A DNA stretch of 64,000 nucleotides from Ophiura sarsii (GCA_035610835.1 CM069449.1:43916768-43980767), one strand, 5' to 3'; positions 1 to 13,864 are shown, counted from the stretch's first letter. Program-made: numbers and translations. Notes: generated from the letters alone by a model not told the origin.

Positions 1-3000
1 ACTTGCTAAAAATAATAAAGTCCATTAGTGTTTAACTTCACGAAATCCATTCTCCAATGTGAAAATGAAATCTAAGCCACTGCACTGATGATTCACCAAA
101 TACTTCATTTAGAAGTCCCTAAACACTTGTCAAATAAAACAATGCACGGGGTCACTCAAGTGTGACAAACTTCTTTTACCCGTTATTTTGAATTAAGGAG
201 AGTTATTAGAAATGATTTGAACACCCATAACCAATAACAGTTACAACAGAAAGACACACAAGATTATAGTGAGTAGACAAGAGATTATGAGAATACTCAA
301 GTTTCTTTTAAACAAGCTGTAATAGCACACACATTTTTTTTTAGTACTTTGCCAAAAAGGTGAAATCACCATGTTTTACATAATGGAGTATATCTTGAGT
401 TTAATAAATCCGATATTCATGATCTAAAATTCTAATAAAATACTACAGTATGACGAAGATGATGTTAAAAAACGGACCTAATCCCATTGATTTTGATGAT
501 GATAAAAATGATTGAACTTTGGGCATCGATGGGTACTAATCATTTTGGGACAGCCTGTATGTAATACAATTTTGCGAAGGTCAGTCGATATCTTATCCAT
601 CAGTTGTGCTATGTTATTGGAACAACATAGCCCAACAGCCTATACTACCATACTATGCAAACCTGCACTTAAGTACTGCCAGATGTGTTTTAATTGGGCG
701 ATCTCTCCATCTCTCACATTGTAACGGTCAACTCCATTCATAAAAGAATGCGCTAAAGGGGTGATCGATTCCAGTCTAACAAAGGAATCGAACGAGTCCA
801 TTTAATAAAACAATGTATGTTGGATCACGCGGTAACTTAACTTATATTGGGTGATTAATATTTTCCAATAGCGACAATTTAACCAGCCATTTTCACCAAG
901 ATGAGCTCAATGGTGTATAAAAATGTATGGTGCGCTTTGTGTACACTTCATGTCCACCAGTGCATGAAGCTAGACGACAGGAGTTACTTCTTGCCAGCAT
1001 CAATGGAACGATGACGGTCACCGTGGTACTACACAAAAGAGGCTAAATCATTGTTACAACGTGTATTTGGTCAGAAGTCACAAACTGGTCCAAAACAATG
1101 TTTCACTTCTAATAATGTTGAGGAATGCAGCTGCACCAAATCTGATTAAACGGAACAAAACTTAAGTTTTACATACTTAATGACCCACAAACTATATATC
1201 GTTGGAAAGCTTATGATTCAAGGTTTATAATTTTTGCAAAAAAGAATCAAATTATACAGGGTGTGTAAAATTTGTATAGGGTGGAACATAAAAAAGTTGA
1301 TCGTTTTTGCTCCTCACAAAATATTTTGATAGTTTGTACAATTAGGGTTTAGCTGAAGATAGTCACCAAAATCAGAACAACCGCAGAAGGTGCTACCAAA
1401 TTTGATAAGAATCACTTGCCCAAAATGTTCACAGGAAAAGTACAGGGTGTCTAAAATTATGATGAAATAATGCATAAAATGAAGGTTTGTATATAATATT
1501 CTATGAAATTAAGTTAGCATGGACTATTTAATTTAAAAGAAAATAGTTATCAAAATGAACTACACGAATATCGTTAAAGTTCCTTTTATTTTAAATACAG
1601 GGTGGTCCAAAATAGGTCTAAATAGCAAAATTTTCATAAATCTATGAACAATTCTGTGAAGAAACACTTCTGGCTTTTTTAGTTAAATGTTTTACTACCC
1701 AGGGTAGAAAAGGACCGAAGAGTCACACAAATGAAATAGAGAGACTGCGATTTGGCCATTGTTTAATCAATAAAATGAATAAAACTGTGTGTTTTTTACA
1801 TTAAAACACTCTCTGAATTGAACATCATATTCTAGTAGAGAATGTCTTGATAACAATTCAATATTATTATTGAAAGTAGCAGGCACATGTTATTAACACA
1901 TATGAGAAGTTTGAAAACTTTCCTATGTATAATTTTAAAATGGCATCAATTTCAAAAGTTCTAGTTTTCCACTATTTTGTGTAGAAACCTATGGGCGCCT
2001 CATCCACCGGCTCCTCATCCACCGGTCCCACCCTTGACTCACTCGACGTTTAGATTGATAACTTCACTGTTGCTAAACATGTGGCTTTAATTCTTTTTTT
2101 ATTCGGTAGCTAGATAAATTGTCTTTAATATGATACCACAATTTTTTTTTTTTGACAACTTCTATTTAAAATAGAGACACGTATCACGATTTTAAGGGTT
2201 TTTTGATACGATCCCACCTTATTTGATATACCTATTAGTGACCTGTGACCTATTGCACTGACAATCAAAGTTACCGCGGAAAAATCAATCTAGATTGACA
2301 AAGCGGTAGTCCCACTCTTGATGGTTCGACGCTAGCGTGTTTACCTCAATTATTGTATTGAAAATATCTATTTATCTCAAATCACTACTAATTTTGGTAA
2401 ATAACTTCATGTTTTTGATATTGCAATGTGTAAAAACCAGGCAAAGTACTCTACATATCATAACGAAACTGTTGACAGGCAGTTGAATCATATTAAAAGA
2501 TTTGGATCAAAATGTATAATAATAAAAATAAGTCGATATTCAAAATGTTGAACAGTTTATATTTCAACAGAAAAATCGCGCGAATCCGCGCACACTTAAA
2601 AAGGTTTAATACAATTACTTATACATCATATCTGTCTTGATATAACAGAATAATAAAATAAATAATATAAATTCAATGTAAAATCATTTTTTTTAGTAAA
2701 CTTGACAATATTCTTTTATTTTCAGTTTATTCAGAATACATTGTTCTTGGCACCTCGGAGAGTGTATTTAGGGGAGAGAAAGCAATGTTTGAACGTACAT
2801 TTCGATCCCAAAGTGAACAACTAATTATGACAATGTTTAAAATAGGCCACATAATGTATCACAAATTTACTGGATTGAAAATCCAATTAAATTGGCTGGC
2901 AACTTCGGCGGTGATTATCATCGCTCAAAGAAGAGGTGTGCGCAATTGATGGGACAATTGCATGATTAGGGTTGCGTAACAAGACCTTTCTCCTTGTAGT

Positions 3001-3661
3001 GTATTAGCTTCATGACCAGTGTAATGTGTTTATAACCCATGCTAATGCGCACATTCAATATGATAGCGTAACCCTGTATGCAAAATTGCAATTGCTGCTG
3101 CAAGTTTTAGTCTGACGATTTTGCTGGTTAACAGTTCGCGACAGGTATTTCGAAGTATCTGCTTTTTTTTGGAGGAAATTCCAGTAAACCTTGTCAAAAC
3201 ACGAGCCTTGTTTTAGGTATAAATGAGCATTACAGATCCCTGTCATAATAATTATACGTGCTTACATAATAATGTAAAAATAATGATTTGTCGGAGATGA
3301 TTTTTGCAAACAAGGATATCCATAGCGCTATAACAGCGATAATGAGGCGAGAATTGCATGAGATTTCCCCATAGTGAAAATAGCGACCTCGGAAAGATAT
3401 TTATTTTGAAAAATGTGTAGGCTACAAGGTTAAGGAAAGATACATTTATGAATGAGAAGATATTCAGGCACGTACCTATATAAATAGGATTTGACCTTGA
3501 TATGGGTAAAATGACAAGACTGTATGGGGAATAAGTTCTCTCGATGGTGTGCTCAAGGGGTTCTCATTACGCTACAAGGCCCGCTAGCAGCGCTATAAAC
3601 TGGTGCCCTAAACACCGGCACCAAATTTAAATATTCGCCTTCCATCAAAGCTGGTTGCTAT
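1..3661. other. Non-coding, AT-rich; mariner-type end fragments
   Basis: I see no supportable gene. Three short fragments beginning TACAGGGTG (about 1255, 1441 and 1596) look like terminal pieces of Tc1/mariner-like elements, whose ends often read CAGGGTGTCC. The rest is AT-rich with short poly-T runs. Confidence 0.5.
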
Positions 3662-4706
3662 ATGGCCATGTGTTTTGAACTCGCCACCCTTCCTGTTGCA
3701 TGGTCAGATTTTTACATTTTACAACATCTGAGATTCTAATTAGCATATCGCAGTGACCACTTGTTCTATCCTATAAAAAGTATATATTTCCTGAACGGTA
3801 ATCTTACAAGGAATCTAAATATGCTATCAGAATTTAGATAGGACCTAATGGTAACATTGGTATCACGTTGTGATTAAGAATGTTCAAAAAATATCGATTT
3901 TTTTCATATTTTGATTTAAGCTCAATAATAATTTTATACCTATCTCAATCCTAATTTGACTGTGTATATTAGTTCCTCATGCAAATACCAATCAGAATAT
4001 AATGGCTGTCAAGGGTAACCTGTTGAAATATACTATATTGGGATGTGAATGGGCGCAAACGTTTACATTTCATATTTATTAGCGTTTACAAATGTATTTT
4101 GGGGGGTATGCACCCTATCCTGATCTAAACGGCATTTTTGAATTCCCCTATATGAGAGCTTTCCAAAAATGTATAATTTTGCTATCATCGGATGAATATT
4201 TTGTTTGTTATAGTCACGTATGTAAAACCGATGAATTAAGTTCACTGTGTAGCGAATAGGGAGAGAGCCAAGAATATTATATAATAGTTGACACGATTGT
4301 TGAATCAGAAACTTATAGAATATAAAACAATCTATAAAATGAGATCAAAATCATGTTTGTACCATACAGGAATGAGGAGTTATTGTAAATTGAACGTAGA
4401 ATTGAGAACATTTTCTATATTCCCCATAGAGATCGTACACAACGCCACCGCCACCGCCGCCACCGCCGCCACCGCCACCACCCCTGACTTTCGAAATATA
4501 ATCAATCATATCTCAGCCAAACAGCTATAGAAATACCTGATTTATTCACACATTGTAGCTAGATAAATAGGCTTTCAAATGACACCTTAACCATTATAGC
4601 TCTACCACATTTTGTTGTTGAGTTATTAGAGAGAGATGGAGGATTCGTCACCAAATATGCAACGCCACCACCCTTTTTGGGTGGTGAGTTCAAAACACAT
4701 GGCCAT
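3662..4706. mobile_element. 1.05-kb inverted-repeat element (family GGCCATGTGTTTTGAAC)
   Basis: About 28 bp at the left end (ATGGCCATGTGTTTTGAACT) are matched in inverse orientation at the right end (4679-4706). There is no transposase ORF, so it is non-autonomous. The right 200 bp are homologous, inverted, to 31115-31320, and a bare terminal fragment recurs at 38883-38909, so this is a multi-copy family. A (GCC/ACC)n microsatellite lies inside. The superfamily is undetermined because the flanking AT/TAT is too short to be diagnostic. Confidence 0.7.
4444..4483. repeat. (GCC/ACC)n microsatellite
   Basis: About 40 bp of interleaved GCC and ACC triplets inside the preceding element. It is strikingly GC-rich for this window. 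Confidence 0.85.
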
Positions 4707-4885
4707 ATGACATAATTCTCTTGTGCAACCAACCGGCTGTATTGCAGCGCCCATTGAGTAGTTTAAACGCATGAGCGTGGATGTAATTTGCAACATAATG
4801 GAAACTCACCCATGCAGTTAGCAAGAAGTACCGCTCGAATTTAAATACAAAACCAGGCAATCCTCTCGTAGTAATTGATAACAAT

Positions 4886-5208
4886 GGGCCGTATTCTCGT
4901 ACGTAGTTTAACACGATTTAAAGCTAAACACGCGTCTAACTTTAACTTTAGACACAGCGTTTAACTAAACGCGATTCTCGTACATTTGTTTTACTTAAAC
5001 ACGCGCCTAACTCGCCGAAATGTGTCTAACTTTAAACAAGGGTACGGGGGTATGGTACAGTGTAAAACCCGAGAAAAGGGCTTCCCGTAAGACATTTCGT
5101 GATACCCATCGTGTTGGAGCATGCGCCTGGTATAGACATGTGGGGTATTGTCTCCTCGATAAGAATATCGCTGTTGGCATATTAAAATCGTGTGCTAATT
5201 AGCTTTAA
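4886..5208 (+). mobile_element. GGGCCGTATTCTCGTAC-family element, copy A
   Basis: Begins GGGCCGTATTCTCGTAC and is rich in dispersed words like GTTTAAC and CGCGT. It shares several blocks with the inverted copy at 16127-16605, including the terminal 17 bp, a GATACCCATCGTGTTGGAG block and a CTGTTGGCATATTAAAA block. ORFs here are not conserved between copies. The outer boundary on the right is approximate. Confidence 0.65.
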
Positions 5209-6390
5209 TTAAGCAAAATAAAGTGCCAATGCCTAACTTGAGTGCGGTATGTACTATTATAGCAACACTTCTCTATTGAATTCATGGCGAACCCATTATG
5301 CGTGTCTTTGTGTCGTTATTGAATTCAGTTGCCACCTCGAGTTCGATTCCCATTGATCATGACTATTTTTGGAGGAAATAGACGCGAGTCCGTTTTAGGA
5401 ATTTACTCCGGAATGCAGCTATTCGCTCGTAAATCCAAAGTCATTAGTCATAGCACGGTATTCAACTATGTGTGCCGAAGTGTGGCACGGGGAGGGACTG
5501 TAGTCTCTGATGAATTGTACGCCAGCTAGTTATGGACGAGATCGGACTGTCATTTGTCTGAATAATTTTAGAAGCCTAATCAAGGACGGTTGAAATACTG
5601 TTTCAAGTTTGTAAAATGGACGGAGTGACATTTAAAGTTAATCATTATCTGTTATTACCATTTCAAAACAGTGGTCGCAACCAATATCAACGCATATCGA
5701 GGATTGTGCATTTAATTATTTTATAACATATTATTAATGTCATATCCAAGTACTTATCCAGGGAAATAATACAATCGTATTCTTTGTTTGTTCATTATCA
5801 TCTCTTAACATCAAAGTAATAATACAAATGAAAGCGGATGGGAAACAGTGTCTAATAGGTCTAAACTCAAAATGAATTTTAATTGATCTAACACCTCATT
5901 ATATTTATCAACTTTTTTAAAATTTGAAATGTGTGTATTTATATTGTTTATACATTATTGGTAGATACGACATCGTTTTGATATTTAGTAATAATTTGTT
6001 TCACGTATGCCACCTATGCATATTTAGCCACATTATGAGTTTGTTTGTTGTGGTGTGTTTTTATGTGTGTTTTTCAGTTGAAAATCCTAGACAAAAATCT
6101 TAAATGCTGTTTTAAGACCAAATAATGCGTGAAATATAATGTCAAGACTGACAATTTTTTAAAGAGGTGAACTTGTCTTTAAGATAGTTAAAAGAAAAAA
6201 ATCAACGTCAATACAAATTACTTGATGTGGCAGATCTCTAGTGCTAAAATCACAATCATTATTCACATCGCAGTTTCAGGTAACATTTTACATTTTGGTA
6301 AATAAAACATTTTATTTTTCTGTAAAGTTAAGTAACGGTAAATAATTATTGTGATATGTATGGATGTTATATCTGAAGACGATAGTAATA
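5209..6390. other. Non-coding, no recognised feature
   Basis: AT-rich. A 66-codon ORF in the left part has no recognisable domain and was not accepted as a gene. GTTCGATTCCC at about 5342 resembles a tRNA box B, but no other tRNA parts are visible around it. Confidence 0.4.
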
Positions 6391-6535
6391 TGGTTGCTAT
6401 CTACTGAAGAAAGCAATGTATATAATATATGGGTGCTATTTACTGAAAAAAGCAATGTAATAGGCCGCTATCTGCTGACGAAAGCAATGTAATGTATGGG
6501 TGCTATCTGCTCAAGAAAGCCATGTAATATACATA
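6391..6535. repeat. Short tandem repeat, ~40-bp unit, four degenerate copies
   Basis: A unit of the type GGTGCTATCTACTGAAGAAA followed by GCAATGTA is repeated about four times. A further copy (GCTATCTACTGAGGAAAGC) appears at about 7093, after an intervening ~550-bp block. The array therefore seems to have been split by an insertion. Confidence 0.7.
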
Positions 6536-6829
6536 GATCTATCAATATCAATGCATACCAAATTACTACTCTCCACAAGATTTAGCAGCGTTGCTCCCCT
6601 CCATGCTTACAGTGTTGCAATGCCAGCTCAGTGCCCTTTCATTGCCGACTGCCAGCACGTGCTGCTAAGACAGAACCTCATCCATGCAGCCCGGAACAGT
6701 GTTTCAGACAATGTTGTTGGCAACATCCTAGAGGAAGAACTCCAATCTTTAAGGGTCGTGTTTACAGACACTTTCTCTCCAACTAGTCAGTGTATGTTGG
6801 CTCGATGTAAATGATTTCCAAATATTATT

Positions 6830-7085
6830 TTTCTTCTCTTAAGTTTTTTGATGTTGTTCTCTATGTTTTGGTGTTTATCTTATTCCTGTCCCACGCCACT
6901 TTCATTGGGTTTTTTACTAGCCCAATTGTGTTAACTTTTATTTTGATGATTTTCTGAGTTGCAGTGAACCAATCGATTGGCCCAGCTCTCTGTAGAGAGT
7001 TACCCATTTGATTTGTAATCAGTCAGTTCATTAACTTTGTTAATGTTTGTTGGGCTATTGTTCACATTTGCTCTTTATATACACA
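6830..7085 (+). repeat. Dispersed repeat, copy 1 (paired with 7395-7675)
   Basis: This block and 7395-7675 are diverged direct copies. Shared landmarks are a T-rich opening, TTCTCTATGT, TTTATCTTATCC, GATTTGT and a closing TATTGTTCAC, GCTCTTTATACAC-type end. It looks like the 3' end of a retrotransposon, but no protein supports that. The short ORF just upstream (6500-6814) could belong to the same element but shows no known domain. Confidence 0.55.
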
Positions 7086-7394
7086 CCAAAAAAGCTATCT
7101 ACTGAGGAAAGCAATGAAATCCCTACCCATAAAAAATAAGGAAATCTGTAAACTGTTAGAAGTTCGGCTAATCTTCCTAAATGTAGGCCTCAACAATATC
7201 ACACAATAAATGGCCGCATTTATATTTGTCTAATCATTGGTATTTGCCACAAGATTGTCTTAAAACCTATCCATATACCCACCTGTAGGACTTGGTACCC
7301 TAAATTATCATCATAACGACAGTGTTATGGCGCAGTTTTAAGCAAATTCGCTCAAGGACTTTATACTGACATTTCCCTCATTCCGTGTTTAGGT

Positions 7395-7675
7395 TCTCTT
7401 GATTTCATTGACCTCCAGAAATGTATTTTTCTTTTATTTAGATCGGATATTGTTCTCTATGTCAGGGTTTTTATCTTATCCTTATGTCATTTTCATTGTC
7501 ACTTTTAACTCATGCCTATTATTTGTGTTTCTTGTATATTTTATTTTGCATGTTTTCTTAGTTGATGCACTTGATTTGTTGGGTTACCAGATTGATTTCT
7601 ATAATCACTCATTTCATTAACCTCGTAGATGTCTGTTGTGCTATATTGTTCACGTTTGCGCTTTTTATACACAAA
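7395..7675 (+). repeat. Dispersed repeat, copy 2
   Basis: Second diverged copy of the block at 6830-7085, in the same orientation. The two are separated by about 300 bp that include the resumed 40-bp tandem repeat. Confidence 0.55.
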
Positions 7676-7805
7676 ATACAAAAACAAACAAGCAAAGTTA
7701 TATCACGTTATTATATGGGCCTGGGTGGATTTTCGTTATCCTACAATAAGAACTATATATGTGGATTCAAAACAGCAACACCCCTATTCACCCTGACAGA
7801 AATTT

Positions 7806-8465
7806 GTATGTCAAATCTATGTCAAAAGTGTGTCAAATATATGTCAAACGGCAGTTTGACATAGATTTGACATGTCAAAACTATGTCAAATGGTAATTTG
7901 ACATACATTTGACTGTGTCAAATATGTGTCAAATTCAACTCTAATTTGATAGACTATGTCAAATCTATGTCAAATCTACAAAGTAAAAGAAAAGTGTCAA
8001 AATTGTGTCAAATTTGTGTCAAAATTGTGTTAAATTGAACTTATAAACTGTTAAACATGCATTATCCATGTCAAATGTGTATCAAATCCGACTTGTATTT
8101 TTTTCAGGATGTTTTCATGAAATGCATGTATGTCAAATGTATATCAAATCTGACTTGTATTTTTATTCATGATTATTTACATGAACATGTATGTCAAATG
8201 TGTATCAAATCTGACTTGTATTTTTGTTCATGATTATTTACATGAACATGTATGTCAAATGTGTATCAAATCTGACTTGAATATTTTTCAGGATTGTTTT
8301 CATGAACATGTATGTCAAATGTGTATCAAATCTGACTTGCGTTTTTTCAGTGTTTTAATGAACATGTATATAAAATGTGTATCAAATCTGACTTTTATTT
8401 CTTTTCAGAATTGTTTTAATGAAAATATATGTCAAATATGTATTAAATCTGACTTCTACGCTAAA
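7806..8465. repeat. TTTGACA/TGTCAAA motif array with ~60-bp tandem core
   Basis: The left part (7806-8040) is a dense scatter of the word TGTCAAA in both orientations. The right part (about 8065-8455) is a ~60-bp tandem repeat, six to seven copies, centred on ATGTCAAATGTGTATCAAAT. Because the period is close to 20 codons, the array opens a spurious 107-codon frame. The same word builds the array at 15062-15842. Confidence 0.85.
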
Positions 8466-8524
8466 CCAGATATATCGCATTCATATATTTAGGGATATTT
8501 AGGGATTAAATCATTGTTTAAATA

Positions 8525-8722
8525 TTAATTTGATCAATCAATCTATGTATCAATCTATCAATGTATATATCAATATATCTAATATATTAATCAATCTATG
8601 GATCAATCTATCGACCAATCTCTATCATATCAATCTATCAATTACATCTATCAATCAATCTATTGATCAATCAACCAATTCTATCATATTCTATCTATCT
8701 ATCAATCTATCTACCAATTATC
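8525..8722. repeat. (ATCA/ATCT)n low-complexity tract
   Basis: Irregular tetranucleotide repeat of ATCA and ATCT (TCAATCTATC type). It ends where the long palindrome begins. Confidence 0.85.
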
Positions 8723-8894
8723 TACCTTTAATTAACTAAATTAATCTAATATATTCCAACAGATTGATAGATTTATGAATAGATACATTGGTAGATTGAT
8801 AGATAGATTTATCTATCATTCTACCAATGTATCTATTCATAAATCTATCAATAACTGTTGGAATATATTAGATTAATTTAGTTAATTAAAGGTA
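8723..8894. repeat. Near-perfect ~83-bp-arm palindrome
   Basis: The left arm begins TACCTTTAATTAACTAAATT and the right arm ends with its exact complement. Arms differ by about one substitution and a 3-bp indel, with a very short spacer. The right arm ends inside the first bases of the adjacent TTAA-type element (AGGTA). The palindrome therefore carries that element's terminus at both outer ends. Confidence 0.85.
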
Positions 8895-9434
8895 TATCAT
8901 TTGATCTTTTCCATGGGACGCCCTCATCACAGGCTGAAAAAGTAGGCAATACGGAAAGCTCCTTGCTGGGAAATTTGAGCATTTGGAGGGAAAATGTGGT
9001 ATTTGGAGGGAAATGTCACTCTTTCATTAAGAAATGCATTCCATTTTGGAGGGAAATTTGGAATCGCTTGCCGGGAAAAAAACATTTTTTCAGGCCATGG
9101 CCCTCATTCCCCGAAATAAAATTGGAAGCAAATTTTCTTGCAGATTCACATTTCTAAATTATGAATATATTTCAAGTTACAGAGCGATACAATTCCTAAT
9201 TACCTCAAAATCATGGTTTTTGTGTGAATATAGAGTATAAAAATAAACTGTTCGTTAACCTGATAGTTTATTTTTACTCTAAAACCATGATTTTGACAAA
9301 TTTAAGAATAATATCACTCTGTAACTTGGAATGTGTGTACAATTTATGATCAGAGTGTAAAACTGCAAGAAATGTGCTTCCATTTTTTTTTGAGGATTGA
9401 GTGCATCCCCTGAAAAAGATCACATAATATACCT
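8890..9434. mobile_element. TTAA-type palindromic MITE, copy 1
   Basis: Preceded by TTAA at 8886-8889. The left end reads AGGTATATCATTTGATCTTT and the right end complements it (GATCACATAATATACCT). Subterminal inverted blocks match the better-preserved copy at 32847-33218. The centre is a hairpin around CTGTTCGTTAACCTGATAGT. The right TSD has drifted (AATC). TTAA targets are characteristic of piggyBac- and Kolobok-type transposases. No transposase is present. Confidence 0.75.
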
Positions 9435-9538
9435 AATCACAAAATTATAGGTTGTTTTTTACCTGTCCAAAATATGTGCTTGACCCTATCTAAACAAAAA
9501 AACAATTGTTAAAAAACCCATTTCTAACCCACCCGTAT

Positions 9539-10140
9539 ACCCCTTGAAGATTTGAAATTAAGGTTGCCGAATTCAGAAGACTTGCACTGTATAGGAATGA
9601 GCAAACCATATTTGCTTTCTCATTAATCAGTTGAATTTTATAGGCTAAGAATTTAAATATAAACAAATCGATATAGGCCTATAACTGTAAAAAATGTGAC
9701 TCATGTTAGAACTCTTTTGTTCCACCCTGATAATTTGTTGACTACCCTTACTATCAGATTGAAATTGATTCCATTATAATCCTTAAGTATAGTAGATTGT
9801 TAGAAATATATGGTTATACATACTTAAGATGAACTATTTGATACAATTGAAAAATGTTCCTAAACAGGTGATTTTCACCAAATTGATAGATAACGCGGTA
9901 CGTAGCAATATATAGGTCACATTTTTAACAAATGTGACCATAAACTACACAATATTACCTAATAATATGCTGAAATGTATAACTAATGTATCACTAACAA
10001 TTTTAGGCACTAAAATAACCACTTTGTCAGTGATAAATTTGATTTTGACAACGTTAGCCTATAGGTCATAAATTTCCTATGCTTTTATACAGTGCAAGTC
10101 TTCCGAATTCGGCAACCTTAATTTCAAATCTTCAGAGGGT
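9539..10140. mobile_element. 602-bp MITE with ~60-bp terminal inverted repeats
   Basis: The left end ACCCCTTGAAGATTTGAAAT continues about 60 bp through TTGCCGAATTC and GACTTGCACTGTA. The right end is its reverse complement with few changes. Flanks give AT or TA, so a 2-bp duplication is possible. There is no coding capacity. Confidence 0.8.
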
Positions 10141-10238
10141 ATGTCCAGTGTCCAGGGGGTTAGACTCTTTTTTTTTCTTCATATTAAGATAGGTCAACCA
10201 CATATTTTAAAATGGGTAATAAAAAAAGTTGGTCCCAA

Positions 10239-10263
10239 CCCCCCCCCCCCCCCCCCCCCCCCC
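10239..10263. repeat. Poly-C tract (25 nt)
   Basis: Uninterrupted C homopolymer. It is one of several such tracts in this AT-rich window, and its length in the assembly is probably unreliable. Confidence 0.9.
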
Positions 10264-11400
10264 TACTTTAATAGGCAACATCAATCATCTTAAGTTGTAA
10301 TTAATTAGTTAATTGGTTAAATAATGCATTAGTTAATAAATTAATTATTGATTGATGTAGTGATTAAATTTTAAATTTAATAATTAAGTTGGTTTTATTG
10401 TATGTATCTATTCAATTTACTGGATTTTCAAATTATTTTAATAAATGGAAGTATTTTGAATTACAAATGAAGTTATTGACTTATATAGATTAATCATTAT
10501 ATTTATAAATGAATAGATAAACACATTAATACAAATTAAATGAAGTTTATTCAATGAAGGCCATATAAATTGAAATAAATTTAATAGTGATCAGCTTTAT
10601 CTCATCTGAGCGATGATTGTCTTTTTAAAGACTCTTCTTGTTGTTTACAAAAGCATACCAGTGTATGTTGGTTCCCTGTATCAATGGGCTCCACACAACT
10701 TATCCATACCGGGGATCCAGGTGCATGGAACCAGCATGACCCCAGTGCATTACAAGATGGTGGATTATTTGAATACATTTGTTACAGTTGGCGAACAAGA
10801 TGCTTAAAAAACACTTGAAATATCAAGAATTTGGCAATTATCAGTTTATAGGAAGATAACCATGTTGTTAATGAATCAATGCATTCATTCTAGAGCAGAT
10901 TTATAGCTGTATAAAAATGATACCGATGTCATCTATACATTTGTAGGCAATGCTTGGACTTGCATGATTGATATGCAAGATCATGCATATGAAAAATGGC
11001 ACGGCCCGGAGCTGAGTGCTGGTAATGGCTTGGATCCGATCATATGGACCAGCTGATTTGCTGAGAACTGATGAAGTCCTAAAGACTACTGATTAATGGT
11101 AAGGAAATGTATGATTTGTTTTAAAAGCATTCTTAATTTCTGTGTAATTAATTGCAATTATTTACGGCCGTCATTATTAAATTGTGAAAATAAGCTTACC
11201 AATCACTTCAAGGAAATGTCATGAACATTTGAACATGCTCGGAATATGTTGATTCATATCACATTTTAAAGAGCTTGAAAAACTCTTTAAAATGATAGGT
11301 CTCCCATAGTCAGGGGATTCTTGGAACTAAAGTAATCGTAAATTTTCTTTCGCAGATCTGACCCAATTTTGATGCAATTTCATGTACATTAGTATTACTA
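10264..11400. other. Non-coding, no supported gene
   Basis: AT-rich. A 64-codon ORF at 10613-10807 has unremarkable composition and no domain I recognise. A small hairpin (AAAGAGCTT with AACTCTTT) lies near 11270. Confidence 0.4.
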
Positions 11401-11404
11401 TTAC

Positions 11405-12368
<964 letters not shown>

Positions 12369-13018
12369 CCAATCGCGGCCCTAATCAACAAGACCCCACG
12401 CCGCGTTGCGACTGTTTTGGAATGCACTGCATGCAAGGACACGCTCAACCTTTGTAATGATCGAGCTTATGATTAATGAGACCTGAATCATAATGATTGA
12501 TCCATACTCCATGCCAATGGGTTGCGGACGGTGCTGAGTGACTATTAATACAATTTTCAATGCACTAAATTATATGTATGGACAAAATACAGAAAAAGAA
12601 AAAAATATATAGAATTAGAATTCCTGGAAATTGATGCGTGAGGGGACAAGAAACAGCTTTTTTATTTTTTACTTGGCCTTATAATTTCATTTTTAAATAG
12701 CTCTATTTCGTCATTGTAACACCAACATTCACATTGCCGTATCACGGCACACGCACTGTAATGCACATACATGTACACTGTTGTACAGGGAAATGAACCT
12801 CTCTCAGTCTCAGGTTGATCAATCGGTAATTGGTAAATTGGGCCTTTATTTTTTCTTTAAAAATTACCGCATTAAATAATAAAGATCTGCATTTATTTTC
12901 GCCAATTTATACAACAGGTCGGTTGGGTCAGTACAACTGGGTTTTTGTTTTTTGTGGGTTGGGGGTTATTAAGTTCATATTGTAATTTTTGTATTTAATA
13001 TATGTATCATTTTTTCAG
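12369..13018. other. Non-coding, no recognised feature
   Basis: No supported gene and no repeat that I could pair within the window. Confidence 0.4.
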
Positions 13019-13145
13019 CAGGATGCCACTGACTGGGGAGATGGAGCATCTGAAAAGGCCAAAAGGAAACATGCAGAATTACAAGAATTAAGACACCAAA
13101 AACATACAACTGCAGACTGAAATGGATGAATGCATACATTAAAAG
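13019..13145 (+). pseudogene. Possible exon remnant, charged coiled-coil-like
   Basis: A polypyrimidine tract and CAG precede an open frame starting at 13019 that reads QDATDWGDGASEKAKRKHAE and continues as a Lys/Glu/Leu-rich, helix-like stretch to a TGA at 13118. One base too many in an A-run near 13100 would explain this stop: the next frame continues with a matching helical sequence (QLQTEMDEC) until a TAA. A GT follows AAAAG at 13146. This looks like a once-real exon with a frameshift, or a sequence error in the A-run. I do not recognise the family. Confidence 0.35.
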
Positions 13146-13299
13146 GTACTTTTGCGATATTCTCAGACAAGTTCTTGTTGTACTTTTTACCGAAACACCA
13201 ATTTCCATTAACCCCCAACTCTCCCTTGTCGGGCTTTTGCCAATTAAACCATGATTAAACTTCCTACCAGGGGACAAATTTTGGGGAAAGATCACTGTT

Positions 13300-13376
13300 C
13301 ACACACGCCGGGGATCGAACCCAAGCTGCCCGCAGGGCAGGTGACTGACTACGCTAACGGGGGAGTTCCAAAAAAG
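13300..13376 (-). repeat. tRNA-derived SINE head / tRNA-like sequence
   Basis: On the minus strand TTAGCGTAGTC (box A-like) precedes GGGTTCGATCCCC (box B-like) at normal tRNA spacing. A GC-rich stem (CTGCCCTGCGGGCAG) sits where the anticodon arm would be, but with too small a loop. It is a tRNA-like RNA polymerase III promoter relic, not a functional tRNA. Confidence 0.5.
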
Positions 13377-13864
13377 TTAAACCATTTGACAGCTCACCTG
13401 ATCGTGCCACAAGATAGTTGTGAAAAGAGGCTATTTGCTGTGACCTTTTGTTGCCTCTGGGAAGGTTAGGGTTAGGGGTTTAACAAAACATGAAGAAAGA
13501 TGTTTGTTAACCCTAAAACTCCCTAGTCTGATTTTTCACAATTAAACTATCAGAGGAGAAAAATGGGCCAAATTTTCTCTCCCTCGGTTAAATTTCATTA
13601 GTCTGCATTTGAAGTCATTGATGAATATCTATGCTCAGCTGTTTTGTTTATGTTTAAATGGCGGATGTAAGATGTGCGAAGTTCAGGGGTAGTGTAAAGT
13701 CACCAGTTTTCGGTCAGCGCCTATTTTCGGTCACTTTCGCCCAAATCGTGTAATGAAAATTATCTCGTTGTTATAATCTGACAGCTAAAAAACTGCCGCA
13801 TAGTTGATGCATCCCAGTATTGCTTTAAAATGGCGACAACCGATGCAGTTATAAATACGATTTG

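Noticed and set aside
5329..5529. 66-codon ORF and tRNA-like GTTCGATTCCC
   Set aside because: No box A at the proper distance. The ORF has no domain.
6500..6814. 104-codon ORF next to the 6830 repeat
   Set aside because: Plausible composition but no recognisable motif. It may be part of a retroelement and was not called as a gene.
8169..8492. 107-codon ORF with a repeated peptide (QMCIKSDL)
   Set aside because: It is the reading of a ~60-bp tandem repeat. There is no start context, no homology and no conserved frame outside the array.
13464..13480. GGTTAGGGTTAGGGG as a telomeric tract
   Set aside because: Only about two copies. Similar scraps at 27640, 34806 and 34990 are equally short.
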